In this document: piece after piece, positions 1 to 11,690 of the stretch | How the letters are laid out: every line of letters begins with the position of its first letter | How positions within the stretch are numbered: the stretch's first letter is position 1 | DNA from: Anisodus tanguticus | Taxonomy: Eukaryota; Streptophyta; Magnoliopsida; Solanales; Solanaceae | Direction: 5' to 3' | DNA: 64,000 nucleotides | Assembly (NCBI GenBank): GCA_034509755.1 | Contig: CM067552.1 | Coordinates: 15,161,001 to 15,225,000 of the forward strand | Translations under genes and position numbers: made by a program | Notes under the pieces: model-generated | Database searches by the model: none | What the model was told of the DNA's origin: nothing | What the model saw: only the letters and a program-made list of their open reading frames with translations

Positions 1-834
1 CTCCCAAATCTTCAATTTAAGGTACGTAATCTTCTCCTATGAACTCTAGAACACAAATCTGAAATTTTCATGCCTAAATTTTGCCTAGTAGAGGGTAAAA
101 TCTCAAAATCTTGCTAATGTGGTTTTGGTTTGGGTGGTAGGGAGAAATCTGGAAATTTTTGGAGTCTAAAAAATAGTCCTATCACAAAGTAACACCCTAG
201 AAACTCTCGGATTTGAGGGTGGAGGACTCAAAAAATAGCGGGTAGTTGTTAATGGTGGTGGGTTTCAATTTCTTGGAGTTTTATTTGGTGTGCTTGTTGG
301 TTGAAATCATGCTTAATGAAGTCTAAGGGTAATGCATGCTAGAATATTACCCGATATGACAGAAATACCCAAATTTTGAGTCAAAAGGGAGTAAACCATC
401 AAAATATTTAGGGCTGGTCTGATAAAGATGAGGGGTCCGCCTCTGCAAACCCTTTCTCAAGTGTGATAACACTGTGGCGAGTGGAAATGCGCTGGCGCGC
501 ACCATATGGAGTACGAGGCTTGTGCACGGGCGCAGTGTGTTATAACTTGCAGCTGCGGGAACATCCATCCCAGTAAGCCCATGTTTGCAGCAGCGGTGTC
601 GCTGCAGTGGCTCTTCTTCCGCTGCATCGGACCCTTCGTAAACAACGACGAAGCATTAGCTTCGTACTGGCTCTTCCGGGGTTGTTTTCACAGGTTCCTT
701 TGGCTTAATTGAGAAGTAATTAATTTCCGGACTAGGCAAAATTATTGAAACTGACTTATGCAATCCTTGCAGGTACAATTCTTTAAATTATGGCCTTGAA
801 CAATCGAGAAGGAAATTAGAATTATACTCACTTC
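1..834 (+). repeat. Probable gypsy LTR fragment, no gene
   Basis: No coding gene is visible. The stretch has an A+T-rich leader followed by a GC-rich block (about 430-690) with short CCGCTGC/GCAGCGG-like inverted segments. The same kind of GC-rich block occurs inside the gypsy LTRs at about 5,100-5,360 and 20,890-21,180, so this is most likely the upstream part of the 5' LTR that ends at 1,742. The left end lies outside the window, and the assignment is inferred. Confidence 0.4.
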
Positions 835-1416
835 CTAACTATGGAGTGTCACTACCGTTACATGGAGCATATGGGTAAGGGGTTGTTGTTTGTGCGAGGT
901 ATCAATATTTGGAAGGTTGAGAAACATGCTCCGGAGTTCTTTGCATAACTTAATAGAATGAGGTGTAATTGCTTTGTTTATTACCCTGGTAAGGCGAATG
1001 AGTGTTAGGTTAGAGAGTTTTACCCCAATCTTGAGATGGTGGATTTGTCTGTCCCTGACCCAGAAATCATAATTTGGGGAAAAGTGGTGAAAATTAGGGT
1101 CGAGGCAATCAATGCTCATTATGGGTTTCCAAACCACAGTGAGGCTATGGAGGATAAGGATCATTGAAGTAACCGGACTTGTATAGTGTCAAAAATAATC
1201 TTTGAGGAAGACACGGGTTCTATTGATTGGGTCAACTAGAAATCGAGAATTAGGAGCACATACTTCATCGCAGAGGCTAGAAGGTGGTTGTATGTTATCA
1301 CTCGATGGGTACGCCCCTTAAGCAACACTACCGATGTTACTTACACTCGGGCCCTTATGATCTCATACATTTTGGAGGACAATCCGGTGAATTTGGGTCT
1401 CCACGTTGTTAGGGAG
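835..1416 (+). pseudogene. Fragment resembling the plant PF20167 retro-transposon domain
   Basis: Reading the plus strand in pieces gives a degenerate protein with a VREFYPNLE-type segment near 1,010-1,040, an INAHYGFP-type segment near 1,105-1,130 and an RRWLYVITRWVRP segment near 1,280-1,320. This order (VREFY-A-NL, then an IN...GLP motif, then W-Fv...l-P) is the pattern I associate with the putative plant transposon protein domain PF20167. In-frame stops and the lack of a start show it is dead. It abuts the preserved 3' tail of a gypsy LTR at 1,417. The family assignment is from memory of the motif and needs a profile search. Confidence 0.45.
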
Positions 1417-1742
1417 TGGATACTCTTATATTTTCTCTTGTCTTTTATTTATCCAAGAGACATCTTCAAAAAATCACATTATGTTTTTTAGGCATTTGGC
1501 ATATGCTATCTTTATCAGACTTGTATTCGGTTAGAGATCTGGTATTATTGACCAGATCTATGGGGGGTGTTCTTATGATTCTCAGATCCATCTTTCCATA
1601 TTTATATGATGATAAGACATTAATTTGAGTATTTCATTATTTCTACACTTCATATTTATAATCTTGTTATTTAAAAGGGAGTGGTTCATCTACCGGTGGG
1701 AAAGTGTAGGTGCCGCCATAATTCCTAAAGGAGGTCGTGACA
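1417..1742 (+). repeat. 3' tail of gypsy 5' LTR
   Basis: This segment is directly repeated at 7,390-7,674, beginning with the same TGGATACTCTTAT words and ending GGTCGTGACA here versus GGTCATGACA there. The second copy has a roughly 40-bp deletion. Ending in CA and being followed at once by a primer-site-like sequence marks it as the end of a 5' LTR. Upstream of 1,417 the homology to the 3' LTR stops. Confidence 0.7.
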
Positions 1743-1770
1743 AAGTTTGTATCAATACTTTAGGTTAAAC
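1743..1770 (+). other. Degenerate primer-binding site of gypsy element
   Basis: AAGTTTGTATCAATACTTTAG immediately follows the LTR end. It resembles the initiator-Met-tRNA primer site used by chromoviruses (TTGGTATCAGAGC type) with several substitutions, consistent with an old element. Confidence 0.55.
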
Positions 1771-4590
1771 GGTCTTAAATACAAGAGCAATGTGTAGTAG
1801 AATCTTGCAAATCGGTACAGAGACATCCATACTTATACTCGAGAGGCTATGAGACATTTAAGAAACTTCAAATTCATTTTTCCTTTCATGCTAAGTTGAA
1901 TCAGATTGGTATCTAAGAATTCTTCTTCCTATTCTATCACTGATGGTGGTAACACGCTCTTAAATTCGTGTGTGAGTGGTTCAATATGAAGTCGCGTGAT
2001 AATGTATGAGATGTGATACCATGATATGAACGCGTGACCAAGTTCAATGTTTAGCTATGTATTGAAGGTTTAGTTGATTGGGGTTATGACTGTGACTCCT
2101 CAGTTCTGTGTTATCCTTAGAAAGTAGGAATTATAATTCAGAGGTACAAGGAAGAGGAATGGAATTGATCAATCTCCGAGGTAGGAAGGGAAAATTAGTA
2201 TATATCATGCTTGTTAGGTTATGTTGCAATGTGTACAAGGGTGGATGTTGTATAGGTTATGAACGGGTAGGTTAAGTTGGCTTCGATTTGACAAAATTGT
2301 GACAGCAGAGTAGAATTAGTGGTTGTGAGTTCTTTCAAGGAACGGTTTTCTATTTGATATCAGCAGGCAATGTTACTTGTGATGAGTGAATCTTAATGCT
2401 AGATGATGTGAGGTTCTATTGAGGGGTTACCAAGTGCTGCATATAGTTCTTGGATAATATTTGTTGGTATGATATGTAAAGGTTAATACTTGAGAAGTTT
2501 TATAGTTATGGGTACAATGACTTTGAAGTTGACTGAAGGATAGGAAAATTTCATGGTTATTTGGATGTGTTATGGCTTGGCAAAATAAGGTAAGGGTTGG
2601 TTTTTTTCACAAGCAAGCATCGTATAAGACTTTGGTCAATGGGGATAATTACGCTAACAGATTGACAATGGGTTGATCTAATTCTAATAAAGAAAGGCTT
2701 CGGGTATCGATGGTCGGGTTAGTGGACATATGGACTAGTATAGAAGGAGGATTATTTTTGTTAAGGATTTTTGAAAAGGGTTGTCGATAACTATATATGG
2801 ATATTAGTCATATTTTATAATTAAGGGTCAACCTTCGGATTATGGACAGATCTGTGATGGTTTGGGTTATCACTTAGGAAATAAATGATTATTGGTCGGA
2901 GTAACCGGAGTGGGTCGGTACCTTTTCTATTGAGTGAATTTCATAAAGGATAGTACATGGGATGTGACGAATAGGGAATACCTTCCAGTTGAAAGGTTCG
3001 AGTGGGGCAAGGGAAATTCTCCATTGTGGAGTATGCAGTGTCCTACTATTTCCAGGATCGGTTCAATTATTTTGTGAGGCCTATGATATTTCAGTATGCT
3101 CTGAAACAAGGTCGAGTAATGATCGGATGTTAGTGGTGATCATGATTGAAATGAAAGTTTGAAATGTAAGGATTTCGATAAATGCATTGTTGATGTAATT
3201 TGGAATGAGTAAGGTGCCTCTTCGAGATAGGAATATATTTTTATTTTAAACAATGGAACTTATTGGGTTAGAGGTAGATTATGGTGGAATTACTTTCGCA
3301 TCTTCCTGATTGGGTGAAATTGATTGGTATGCTCGAAAGAGTAAGTCCATGGGGATTGAGTATGCGTTATGACAAATATTCCACAGGGTTTGCAATTGGT
3401 AATTGGTGGTAGAATATGTTGATGTATTGTTGATTAATAACATAAACGAGTATTTTGAGTATTAGAGAACTTGAAAGGAATTGAGCAATGTAAGAAAAAT
3501 GGAAGGTAAGGGTGATACGTCAGGAAATGGTAAGGCTGATAAATAGTGAGATATGATAGATAGAGGTTCAACAAGGTGTCCAAAATTGTTCGCGAGTTAA
3601 GACAGAGTACGAGGAAGATTTGATATATTTAAAGTTCATGTAGTTATATCAAACTTGTGTATTAGGTAGAAGTCGAGGAACTTGGACATTGTAATCATGG
3701 GTATGGTTCGTCGATGTTAAATTGATGACTTTGATAGAATCCATCTTTTGAAGTTGTGGGTGACGACATGTGATTGATTGTTCAGGAAGAAAGGAGATGA
3801 AAGAGGTCATAAAATGCTTATGGAAATCTTACTAGTTAATTTAGAATTAATTTGGGTGGTTATCAATTGTAGTAATTGAGCATTTTATTTCGGGTTAGAT
3901 TCTTTCATTCGAGGTATGGTGGCTTGTGTTTCTATTGTGTGGAGGAATTATGGTGTTCTAGTAAACCACCAACAAGGGTTTGATGTACTTTAATTCAGAA
4001 TAGAGGTATGACAGTGTTTTAGGTTCTCATTGAATTTGCAAGTAGGATCGATGATATTATTCAGATGACAATGATTGAGACAATTCTAATGAGTTGCACG
4101 GGTACTTGGTATATATTGAGGAGGTACAAATGGTTATGGGCAGTCTTTAGGGTGATTAGTTCATTTTCTACGGATTTGGAACATCAAGGTAATCAGTAGG
4201 TATGCTTATAGCCTGGTGATGTGGAAATTTGAGGGAAAATGGACTTGTGACGTGTGTTAATGTGTTTCTAAGGAATCTTGGTGCGAGGGATGGCATTGAA
4301 GTTGAGAAGGAAGACTAATTGAATCAGACTAAGTTATTGGTACATGTTAGACTATAGTTGTGGCTACAACTAAAGGATGATGACGATTGTTGTGATAAAT
4401 TTTGGATTCAATCGAACGCGTAAAGAGGTATGGTTGAGATCAAATTAGGGATTTTGAGTAGAGTCAATTCTTTCATTAGAGAATCAGTTCTAAAGGAATA
4501 TAGATTTGGGTTGTTGAGGTATATTAATAGTAGTTTCTGCCTGTCCAGCTTTCATGAGGTTCACATTGGAAATTCCTTAGTTACTCATTA
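1743..4590 (+). mobile_element. Decayed gypsy internal region
   Basis: About 2.8 kb between the 5' LTR/primer site and the 3' LTR. No open frame of more than about 60 codons follows a recognisable pol motif on the plus strand, and stops are dense in all frames. The length is well below a full chromovirus interior (typically over 4.5 kb), so both deletion and mutation have occurred. Assignment rests on the flanking LTR pair rather than on surviving domains. Confidence 0.5.
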
Positions 4591-7500
4591 GCTTTCTTAC
4601 TTTCTTTAGCAAAAGACATATGTTTGCCTATTTTACCCTTTCCGTAGTCTTTGTGTATGGTTTGTAATGCGTGGGGATAGGTGGCACAAATTTCGAGGTC
4701 CATTTATATGAGTTTCAGATGAAAATCCTAAAATAAGAACATTTGAGTTGGATAGATTGACTCTAGGTTGACTTTTGAGTATATTAGTTTGTTTCTGGGT
4801 TCCGTTGCTTTCAATAGCTCTGGAGGGTCATTTACGACTTTGTTGAGTCATTGGTTTGCTTCCCAAGAAAATCAGATGTATTTTATGGCCTTATTTGTGA
4901 TATTTGGATACTTGTCTATTTTGGGTGATCCTTTAGAGAAGTATGTTTTAACTCAGTTAAATGGGAACTCTGAGGGAGGGAGGGAGTTCGTAGCATTGTT
5001 TACCTTGGAAGAGCATGTCTGGTGTGTGCCCGAGTGGTCTCAGGAGTATTTCAGGTGTTTGGTGGAAGTTTGGCCTAGATTGCATTTTTTCTAGTATCTG
5101 GTGTCCGCCCCGGTGGAACTGTTATCCGCCCCTACGCGTCCGCCACTATGGGTTGGCTCGCAAATGTGGGTGTGGGTGATTGGTGAGTTCTCGCCTTGGC
5201 GGAGGGGTTTTCGGCAGAGACGAGTGTGCACTAGCCTCTATGGGGTCGGGGTTGCTTCGGCGCTAGGGAGAGCTGTCAAGTGACTATGCCCCAGCGAAGT
5301 CTGTTTCCACAAGAGCGACACCGCGCTAGTGGGGTCTAATCCGCTGGAGCGGAATCGTTGTTCCAGAAAGCCTAATATAATCCCTAGGGCGAATCAATTT
5401 TCCAAATACTTTATCTCAAACCTAGAGCCGACCTTGGGGGAGATTCTGGAGGAAATTCATTTGGGGATCACCTTTTAAGATATAAATTCACCCAATGTGA
5501 TTATTTTTATCCTTTAATTACTTGTTTGATCTTAATTTTGGGGGGAGATATGAGTTATAAGATTCATGGTAGAATAAGAGGGGATGAATCATGGATTTAA
5601 GGGTGTAATATGGATTAGTTCACTTTTATATTGTATTTAAGCATTGATCTATGTCAAATGATCGTGTTGTAGCCTTTAATTTCATTATAGAAACCCTTTT
5701 TTGCTTTGGGGGAAATTCTAGGGTTTAGAAATTGAGGCTTTTCATAAATAGTGCAATTGAAGGTCCAAATGAGCATAGATTTCTAATCAACTTAAGGATC
5801 TGATTATCTAGTATATGCTTATGCTTTTTGGGTAGTAATGTTTGGATCTTGAAACCGTGGGCCCGGGGTGGTTTTTGGAAGTCTTGATATGTTTATAGAC
5901 TACGTCCTTGTATTATTTATTAGCTTTATATTTCTTGCCTTGTATTGTCATTTGAATTCATACACTCATGGTTTTAATGATATTAATAAGAGAGTGGTTC
6001 GAAAATGTTGTGAGACCAAGAGATCGGGAAGGCAAAGACGCTAATGTGATTATTGGCAACATTGAGATGATGATAATATTATGGATGTGTCGGGTTTCAC
6101 GCTGCAATGGGTATGATGATATGCAATGGAGCGGGTTGCACACCTACAACAGTTATTCAACCAAGGGTCGGGGTCCGTGAGAAATTCAAGACAAGTATAT
6201 GGACTTCGCGGGTCTGCCGTGGGTGTGCAGTTCATAATAAAAACTTGAACGCTTGTATACTGGAGGAAAAGGTACCTTGCATTTGCATTGCATTCATATC
6301 ATACATAGATTTATGCATTCATTACTTGTTATTTGGACATGTGATATGGTTGGTTAGTGTAACTTGGGTGATATAATGATTAAATGGATTGGATTGATTC
6401 TATTGAATCGGGATGGTTTCCATGATTGGACTTGTCTCTGTGAAACATAGATAATTGCAGCGATTCTGTTTAACTATTGGGTCATCAATTGTGGCTTGAT
6501 TTCATGTATATCAGGTTCTGTGGTTTACAGTTTATTTGTCAAGTATTTGATGTCAACTGCTACTATGGTCGGTAGTACTATTATTTAAGGACTATCATTT
6601 ATATTAAGATAAAATGGTGTGTGTTGTGTGTTGTCGGATAATTGATTACGTTACAGGGTAATGAGTATAGTAAAGGACTTGTGGGAGGTATTGTTATTGT
6701 GGTTATAGATTTGTTTGCCATATTTGTGTAGAATTTCCCACCTCAATTAAAGGGTGTATGGTATAGACCCCCGTTTAAGAGATAGGGTGGACGTTTGATG
6801 AACTAATGTGTGTCATTCTATAGCTTCCTTGAGTCTTGTATAAGTCTAAGGGCTAGGGATGATAAGGGTGTTAATGTTGTAATGGTTAGTCTAGTTGTAA
6901 TACTCCTGGCAGGCACTCTTAAAAAGGCTATTGTAAACTAAGTGTTGATTTTCTTATGTGATATGTCAAGTCGAGTAAGTGGGGGTTAAGAATGAATATT
7001 GCTTATACAGTTCAGATTTGTGGGTGTTGATGTTAAATTCCTTGTGTGTGATGTATGAATTGATTGTGCGTGACTATGGTTGAAACCTTATATGAACAAA
7101 GTGACTTGTTGAATCAGTGAATTATTATGTGTACAACGTGACTTATATGGGTTATTGAACTACTTAGTATAAAACTATCTGGTGTCAACTTGATAATTAT
7201 CTCTGTTACTTATCTTGCATCGTTGTCGAACTATGATGCCTACCGGAGTACATTTTGTGCTCATGCTACACTTGATGCATTCTTTTTGGATGCAGATACA
7301 TCGCTTATACCAGTTCAAGACTTCGAGCTTGAGTTTGAGTTAGGGGACTTCCAATGATTGGGGTGAGGATGCTTCCATTCAACATGTCTTGGATACTCTT
7401 ATCTTTACTCTTGTCTTTTATTTATCCAAGAGACATGTTCAAACAATCACATTATGTTTTTTAGGCATTTGGCAAATGTTATTCTTTTATTAGACTTGTA

Positions 7501-7674
7501 TTCGGTTAGAGCTCTTGTATTATTGACCAAATAAATGGGGGATCAGACAATTAATTTGAGTATTTTATTATTTATGCACTTTGTATTTATAATCGTATTA
7601 TTTAAAAAGGAGTGGTTCACCTACCATTGGCAAAAGTGTAGGTGCCACCACGATTCCTAAAGGGGGTCATGACA
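4590..7674 (+). repeat. 3' LTR of the first gypsy element
   Basis: The segment from about 4,590 (TTTAGCAAAAGACAT..., then a GCGTGGGGATAGGTGGC segment and a GTCCATTTATATGAGTTTC segment) matches, in reverse complement, the start of the LTR at 21,674. It ends at 7,674 with GGTCATGACA. Length is about 3.1 kb. It contains a GC-rich block at 5,100-5,360 with the imperfect palindrome TCCGCTGGAGCGGA. The left end is degraded and approximate. Open frames such as those at 4,768-5,094 and 5,958-6,376 are treated as chance frames in LTR sequence. Confidence 0.65.
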
Positions 7675-7681
7675 TAGATAT

Positions 7682-10466
7682 TGTCGCACCCGTTTTTGAC
7701 CTGCGGGCTTCGCGACGTGATGGGTCGATTCCCTCTGGATTGAATAAAAATGTTTTGTTGAGGAGTCCCCACCTAATTATTTTAAGGTGAATTAGGGCAC
7801 CTAAATGCTAACTAAAGCTACAAAATAACTCCAATTTTAGTCTACGAAACTAATGAGATTCTAGGTAAGGGTTCTTTATTATCCTAAAGGGAAGGGGTTA
7901 GGCATCCTTTAGGATCCGCTAACTTGCGATTATTCGGTCAAACTCAGGTTAATTTTTATTAATAAATGCATGTTTAAAAATATAAAGTTAAAATGATGTT
8001 GCAAATATTTAATGAAAGGATGCATTTGTACAAGTATACATGTAAAGTTGAAAAAAAGTACGAATTTGTATGAAAATTGATAAAAATATATGCAAGGTGA
8101 TTTTTATGGGCGACGGGCCTAAAAAAAGATAAAGTAACGATTTCCGATTTAAAAGCTAACCGAGCCTAAAAATAAATGAACTAGCAATGGGTTTCCAGTT
8201 TTAGACTACCCTATTAATTAATTCTAAGTCTACCTATTCTAAACATTTCAATAATTTCAGGAGTACAATAATATTACAATACAGAATGAAATAAAGCTGA
8301 ATTAAAGAAAGTAAAAACAACAACAAAATAAATAATCTCCGAGGGGTATTTGCCTTCTTTACTTTATCCCTTGCAAGCTGTCAAGAACAAACGGTTAGAA
8401 ACAGTTGAATATAAATAATTTCGGATCCGTATCCAAAACAGTAAATGTTTTGATTACTAAGGGTTCAGACTTAAATTTTGAAAAGATCAATCCAATCACG
8501 TCATGGCTGCGAACATATGACTCGTTGGTCATTTTAGTTGCCTTGCCTACCGAACATGTTGGTCTCTCTAGTGAAAAAAGATTTAAGTTTCATCCTTACC
8601 CAGAGGTTTTATTTTCCGTCTTTACAACTGTGGAAGCCTAAAAAATCGACAGATATTTTCTCATCGGCCAGTGTAGCAGAATAACATCAAAGCAGTAAAA
8701 CCAAAAACCGAGAATTGATGTCCGAAGGGACGCGGCCTCGAATTCAATTTCATTGGCCTAAATGCAATATTTATTCAAAGCAGTAAAACAATAAGATATC
8801 CGTGTACAGATGTTTAAATGCAAAAATTAACCAACAGTTTGCAATTAAAACGTCCGACCTGAATTTTGAAATTTTTGGACCGAAGCAGGATTCGAAATGT
8901 TTCTGAAAAATCTGACCTGAGACTAAACAGTGACACGACCGGATTTTGGGTCGACCCGACCCAGAAAGATGACAAAACAGTAAAGAAAAATTAGGTAATC
9001 GACCCAGTTCTGATGAACAAACCCGGATTTCAGGTCGACTCGACCCGAAAAATGCAACTCGAAAACAGTGGTGATCCGCAATCAATTTTTTTTGGATTTT
9101 CAGATAACCAACAACAAGATATAAATACAAAATCTGGAAATTTATCCAAACCGGGTCGACCCGACCTGAATCAGAGGTTACGACCCGAATTGGTTTCTTT
9201 CCAAATTTCAGATAACCAACAACAAGATATAAACACAAAATCTGGAAATTTACCCAAATCGGGTTGACCCGACCCGAATAAGATGTTACGACCCGAATTG
9301 GTTTTTTTACAAATTTCAGATAACCAACAACAAGATAGAAAACACAATCTGGAAATTTGCCCAAACCGGGTCGACCCGACCCGGATCGGAATCGGAAAAC
9401 CAAAAAAAACAAAAACAACAAAAAAAGCAGATTTTCGGATTGGGATTCTCGAAGACAATAGGATTATTTCAACCCCAAAATTTAAGAACAAACCTCACCC
9501 CTTTCTTTCGGATTTTGAACTCGTTTTTCGATCTTATTTTGATTTCTTTTGAAGTGACTTCGAACTTCGAAAACAGACACCAAAACAGGCCTGAAAACCC
9601 CCTTCGTACCGGACTATTTTTTGGCTCACCAAAAATCTCCTCTTTTCCGATTCGGACTCCACAAGAACTAGACCCGAACCCCGTTCCAAGATAAAGAACA
9701 ATGGGGTGTTTTTATAGATGAAAAAATGGGTTTGAATTTCAGAATAAAAGCCAAAAGTGATGATTTTTATACCGGATTTTAGGGGGGTTAGGTTGCGGAT
9801 TTTCAGGGATAAGGGTATGGGATGTGTCGGGTGTCAGGGGTTGGTGTCTGGTCGAAGGTGGTGTCGGCGTAACAGAGGGGGGTAGGTGGTGGTGTCGGGT
9901 CGGCGATGTGATGGTGTGTGGGGTCGGGTGCGGCGAGTTGGAGAGGTTGAGAGAGAAATGAGTGTGAGGTTTTAGGGTTGTGTTTGGTGGGTTGGGGGTA
10001 TAAGGAAATAGGGTATTGGGCTTCGGTTAGGGGTCCGAAAATGAGGGGTTTCGGCTGGGCCGAAATGGGTTGAGTAGAAATTGTTTTAGGGGAAAATAAA
10101 ATGGGTTATGGGTTTAAAATATAAAAAGGGGTTTTATTATATAAAAAGAAATCTTTGCAAAACTTTATAAATTGTAAAGATAACAATATGATAAAAGATA
10201 TAATATTTGCGAAATGCTTGGTTCTAAAAAAAATAAAAAATAAGAAATGCAATGCCGTTTTGCGAAAATAAAAATAACATATAATATTAGGATAAAAAGT
10301 ATGATTATGATATAAAAAATGCAAATGACAATAAAATGCAAATAATAATAATAATGATGATATATATACATATATATGCCTATATTTTAAAATTATTTTA
10401 AGGTGTCAAAAATATTTAAAATTGCAAATAAAATAAAAAAAGATGGGACAAAATTGGGTGTCAACA
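7682..10466 (-). repeat. 3' LTR of a Tat/Ogre-type element
   Basis: On the minus strand the LTR starts TGTTGACACCC (10,466 downward) and ends GGGTGCGACA (7,682). The tail (about 7,760-7,920 on the plus strand) has the GTCCCCACCTAATT, GGTAAGGGTTC, GGGTTAGGCA and AGGATCCG words. These line up with the corresponding end of the Tat LTR at 48,754-48,990 (CGCCACCTAATTTATA, GGTAAGAGTTCTG, AAGGTGTTAGACACC, AAGGATCCG). Length is 2,785 bp. A purine-rich tract directly upstream on the minus strand (10,467-10,483) makes it the 3' LTR. Confidence 0.7.
9073..9390. repeat. 108-bp tandem repeats, three copies, inside the Tat LTR
   Basis: The word CAGATAACCAACAACAAGATA recurs with starts at 9,101, 9,209 and 9,317, an exact 108-bp period. 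Each unit also holds an AATCTGGAAATTT segment and a GGGTCGACCCGACC segment. The first copy is the most diverged at its left edge. Long open frames on both strands here (for example 8,771-9,421 minus) are a consequence of the repeat. Confidence 0.85.
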
Positions 10467-10483
10467 AATGCCCCTCTTTGGCC
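10467..10483 (-). other. Polypurine tract of the Tat/Ogre-type element
   Basis: On the minus strand the sequence reads GGCCAAAGAGGGGCATT directly before the LTR start TGTTGACACCC. A purine run abutting an LTR start is the expected plus-strand primer. Confidence 0.6.
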
Positions 10484-10731
10484 GGAGAGAATGAAAGAGT
10501 TTTTGGCCAAAGAAGTTGACTGAGTAGCCAATTTTGTCCTGATCATCGGGACTCGTGAGAAGGTTAGGGATGCGTGGGAAGAAATAGAATCCCGACGGGG
10601 AGAGAAGTTGCAAAAGATGGTGCAGATTCAAGAAACATTGCCCCAGTGTCGAGTTATGATGACACCGATTGCAGATATGGCGAAATACTAGGGGAAGGGC
10701 GGAACAACGTTCGAAGTACTTCCCCAATGCA

Positions 10732-10808
10732 GATGACGTCATTGCATAGGCGTAATGAGATGACGTCGTTGCTTAGACGTTATGCAGATGACACTGTCGC
10801 ATAGGCGT
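10732..10808. repeat. 27-28-bp tandem repeats with TGACG motifs
   Basis: GATGACGTC, GATGACGTC and GATGACACT start at 10,732, 10,759 and 10,787, each followed by a TTGC(A/T)TAGGCG-like segment. The first copy contains the palindrome TGACGTCA. TGACG is the core of as-1-type bZIP sites, so a regulatory role is possible but not shown. Confidence 0.7.
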
Positions 10809-10905
10809 GACTGAAATTAAAATACCCACATTAGAAGGTGGGCGCCTGACTGAAATTAAAATACCCGCATTATGAGGTGGGCGCCTGACTGAAATTAAAA
10901 TAGCA
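10809..10905. repeat. 39-bp tandem repeats
   Basis: GACTGAAATTAAAATA starts at 10,809, 10,848 and 10,887, an exact 39-bp period. The units are followed by CCC(A/G)CATTA and AGGTGGGCGCCT. Two full copies and part of a third are present. Confidence 0.85.
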
Positions 10906-11432
10906 GAGTAGATGAAAATGTGACCCTATAAGTCGAAATACCGTTCTTCGCATGGAGATAACGCGGTTGGGACCCTGTAGGTCAACATGACGTCTTTGTA
11001 CAGTCGTAAAACAGGAAAGTGATCCTGTGGGCTGAACTGTGATGCGGAAGTTCTTTGCAAATTAACCACACATGTTGCGGCTTCCCTGCCTTTGTCAACT
11101 TGAAGACCTGCACTCAAGGAAATTCGTGAGTTTGTGTGGGCAGGGGCGGTTGATTCACGTTGACTTTGTAGTTTTAGCTCTTGACGCTCGCAAGTTCAGA
11201 CTGGTTTTGATTGAAGACATTGTCTGGCATTTTTCCAGGTCCATTGGCATATTCTTGCAGTGAGCCCTTAAAATTTGCCCCAGTTTCTGGTATATATGAA
11301 GATGTTGAACTTCCAACTGGACAAAACTGAGTTTGTGCGGGCAACTTGCTTGTCTTATTAAGGCGATCATGTGAGCCTATTGCGTTGTGTGCAAGATAAT
11401 GGAAGAAAATTTCCAATGGTGTGACCAAAGCC

Positions 11433-11690
11433 GATATAGGCCGCCTACGTATTCCGACAAGGGAAATCAGGTCATAACGTAGTTCGTTGCAAGCAAAATG
11501 GCAATTGTGAAGTTTTCCAAAAATGGGACCGAAGCCGATGTGGCCGCCTACGTATCCCGCCGAGGGAATCAGGTTATAACGTAGTTCATGCCAAAAGGAT
11601 TGTAAGGGTTTTCTAAAAATGAGACTGAAGCTGATGTGGCCGCCTACATATCCCGTCGAGGGAATCAGGTCATAACGTAGTTCATGCCAA
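11433..11690. repeat. About 100-bp tandem repeats with a conserved stem-loop
   Basis: Three units each contain GCCGCCTAC(G/A)TAT, a GAGGGAATCAGGT-like centre and AACGTAGTTC. CTACGT starts at 11,445 and 11,548, and CTACAT at 11,644, giving periods of 103 and 96. The left CTACGT and right ACGTAG can pair, and the centre of copies 2 and 3 can add a TCCC/GGGA inner stem. Confidence 0.8.

Noticed and set aside
8771..9421. 216-codon minus-strand open frame
   Set aside because: It lies across the 108-bp tandem repeats of the Tat LTR, and the 108-bp period (a multiple of three) keeps frames open on both strands. It has no recognisable domain.
10732..11690. CRISPR-like spaced repeats
   Set aside because: The units are contiguous tandem repeats without unique spacers, in plant retroelement sequence.
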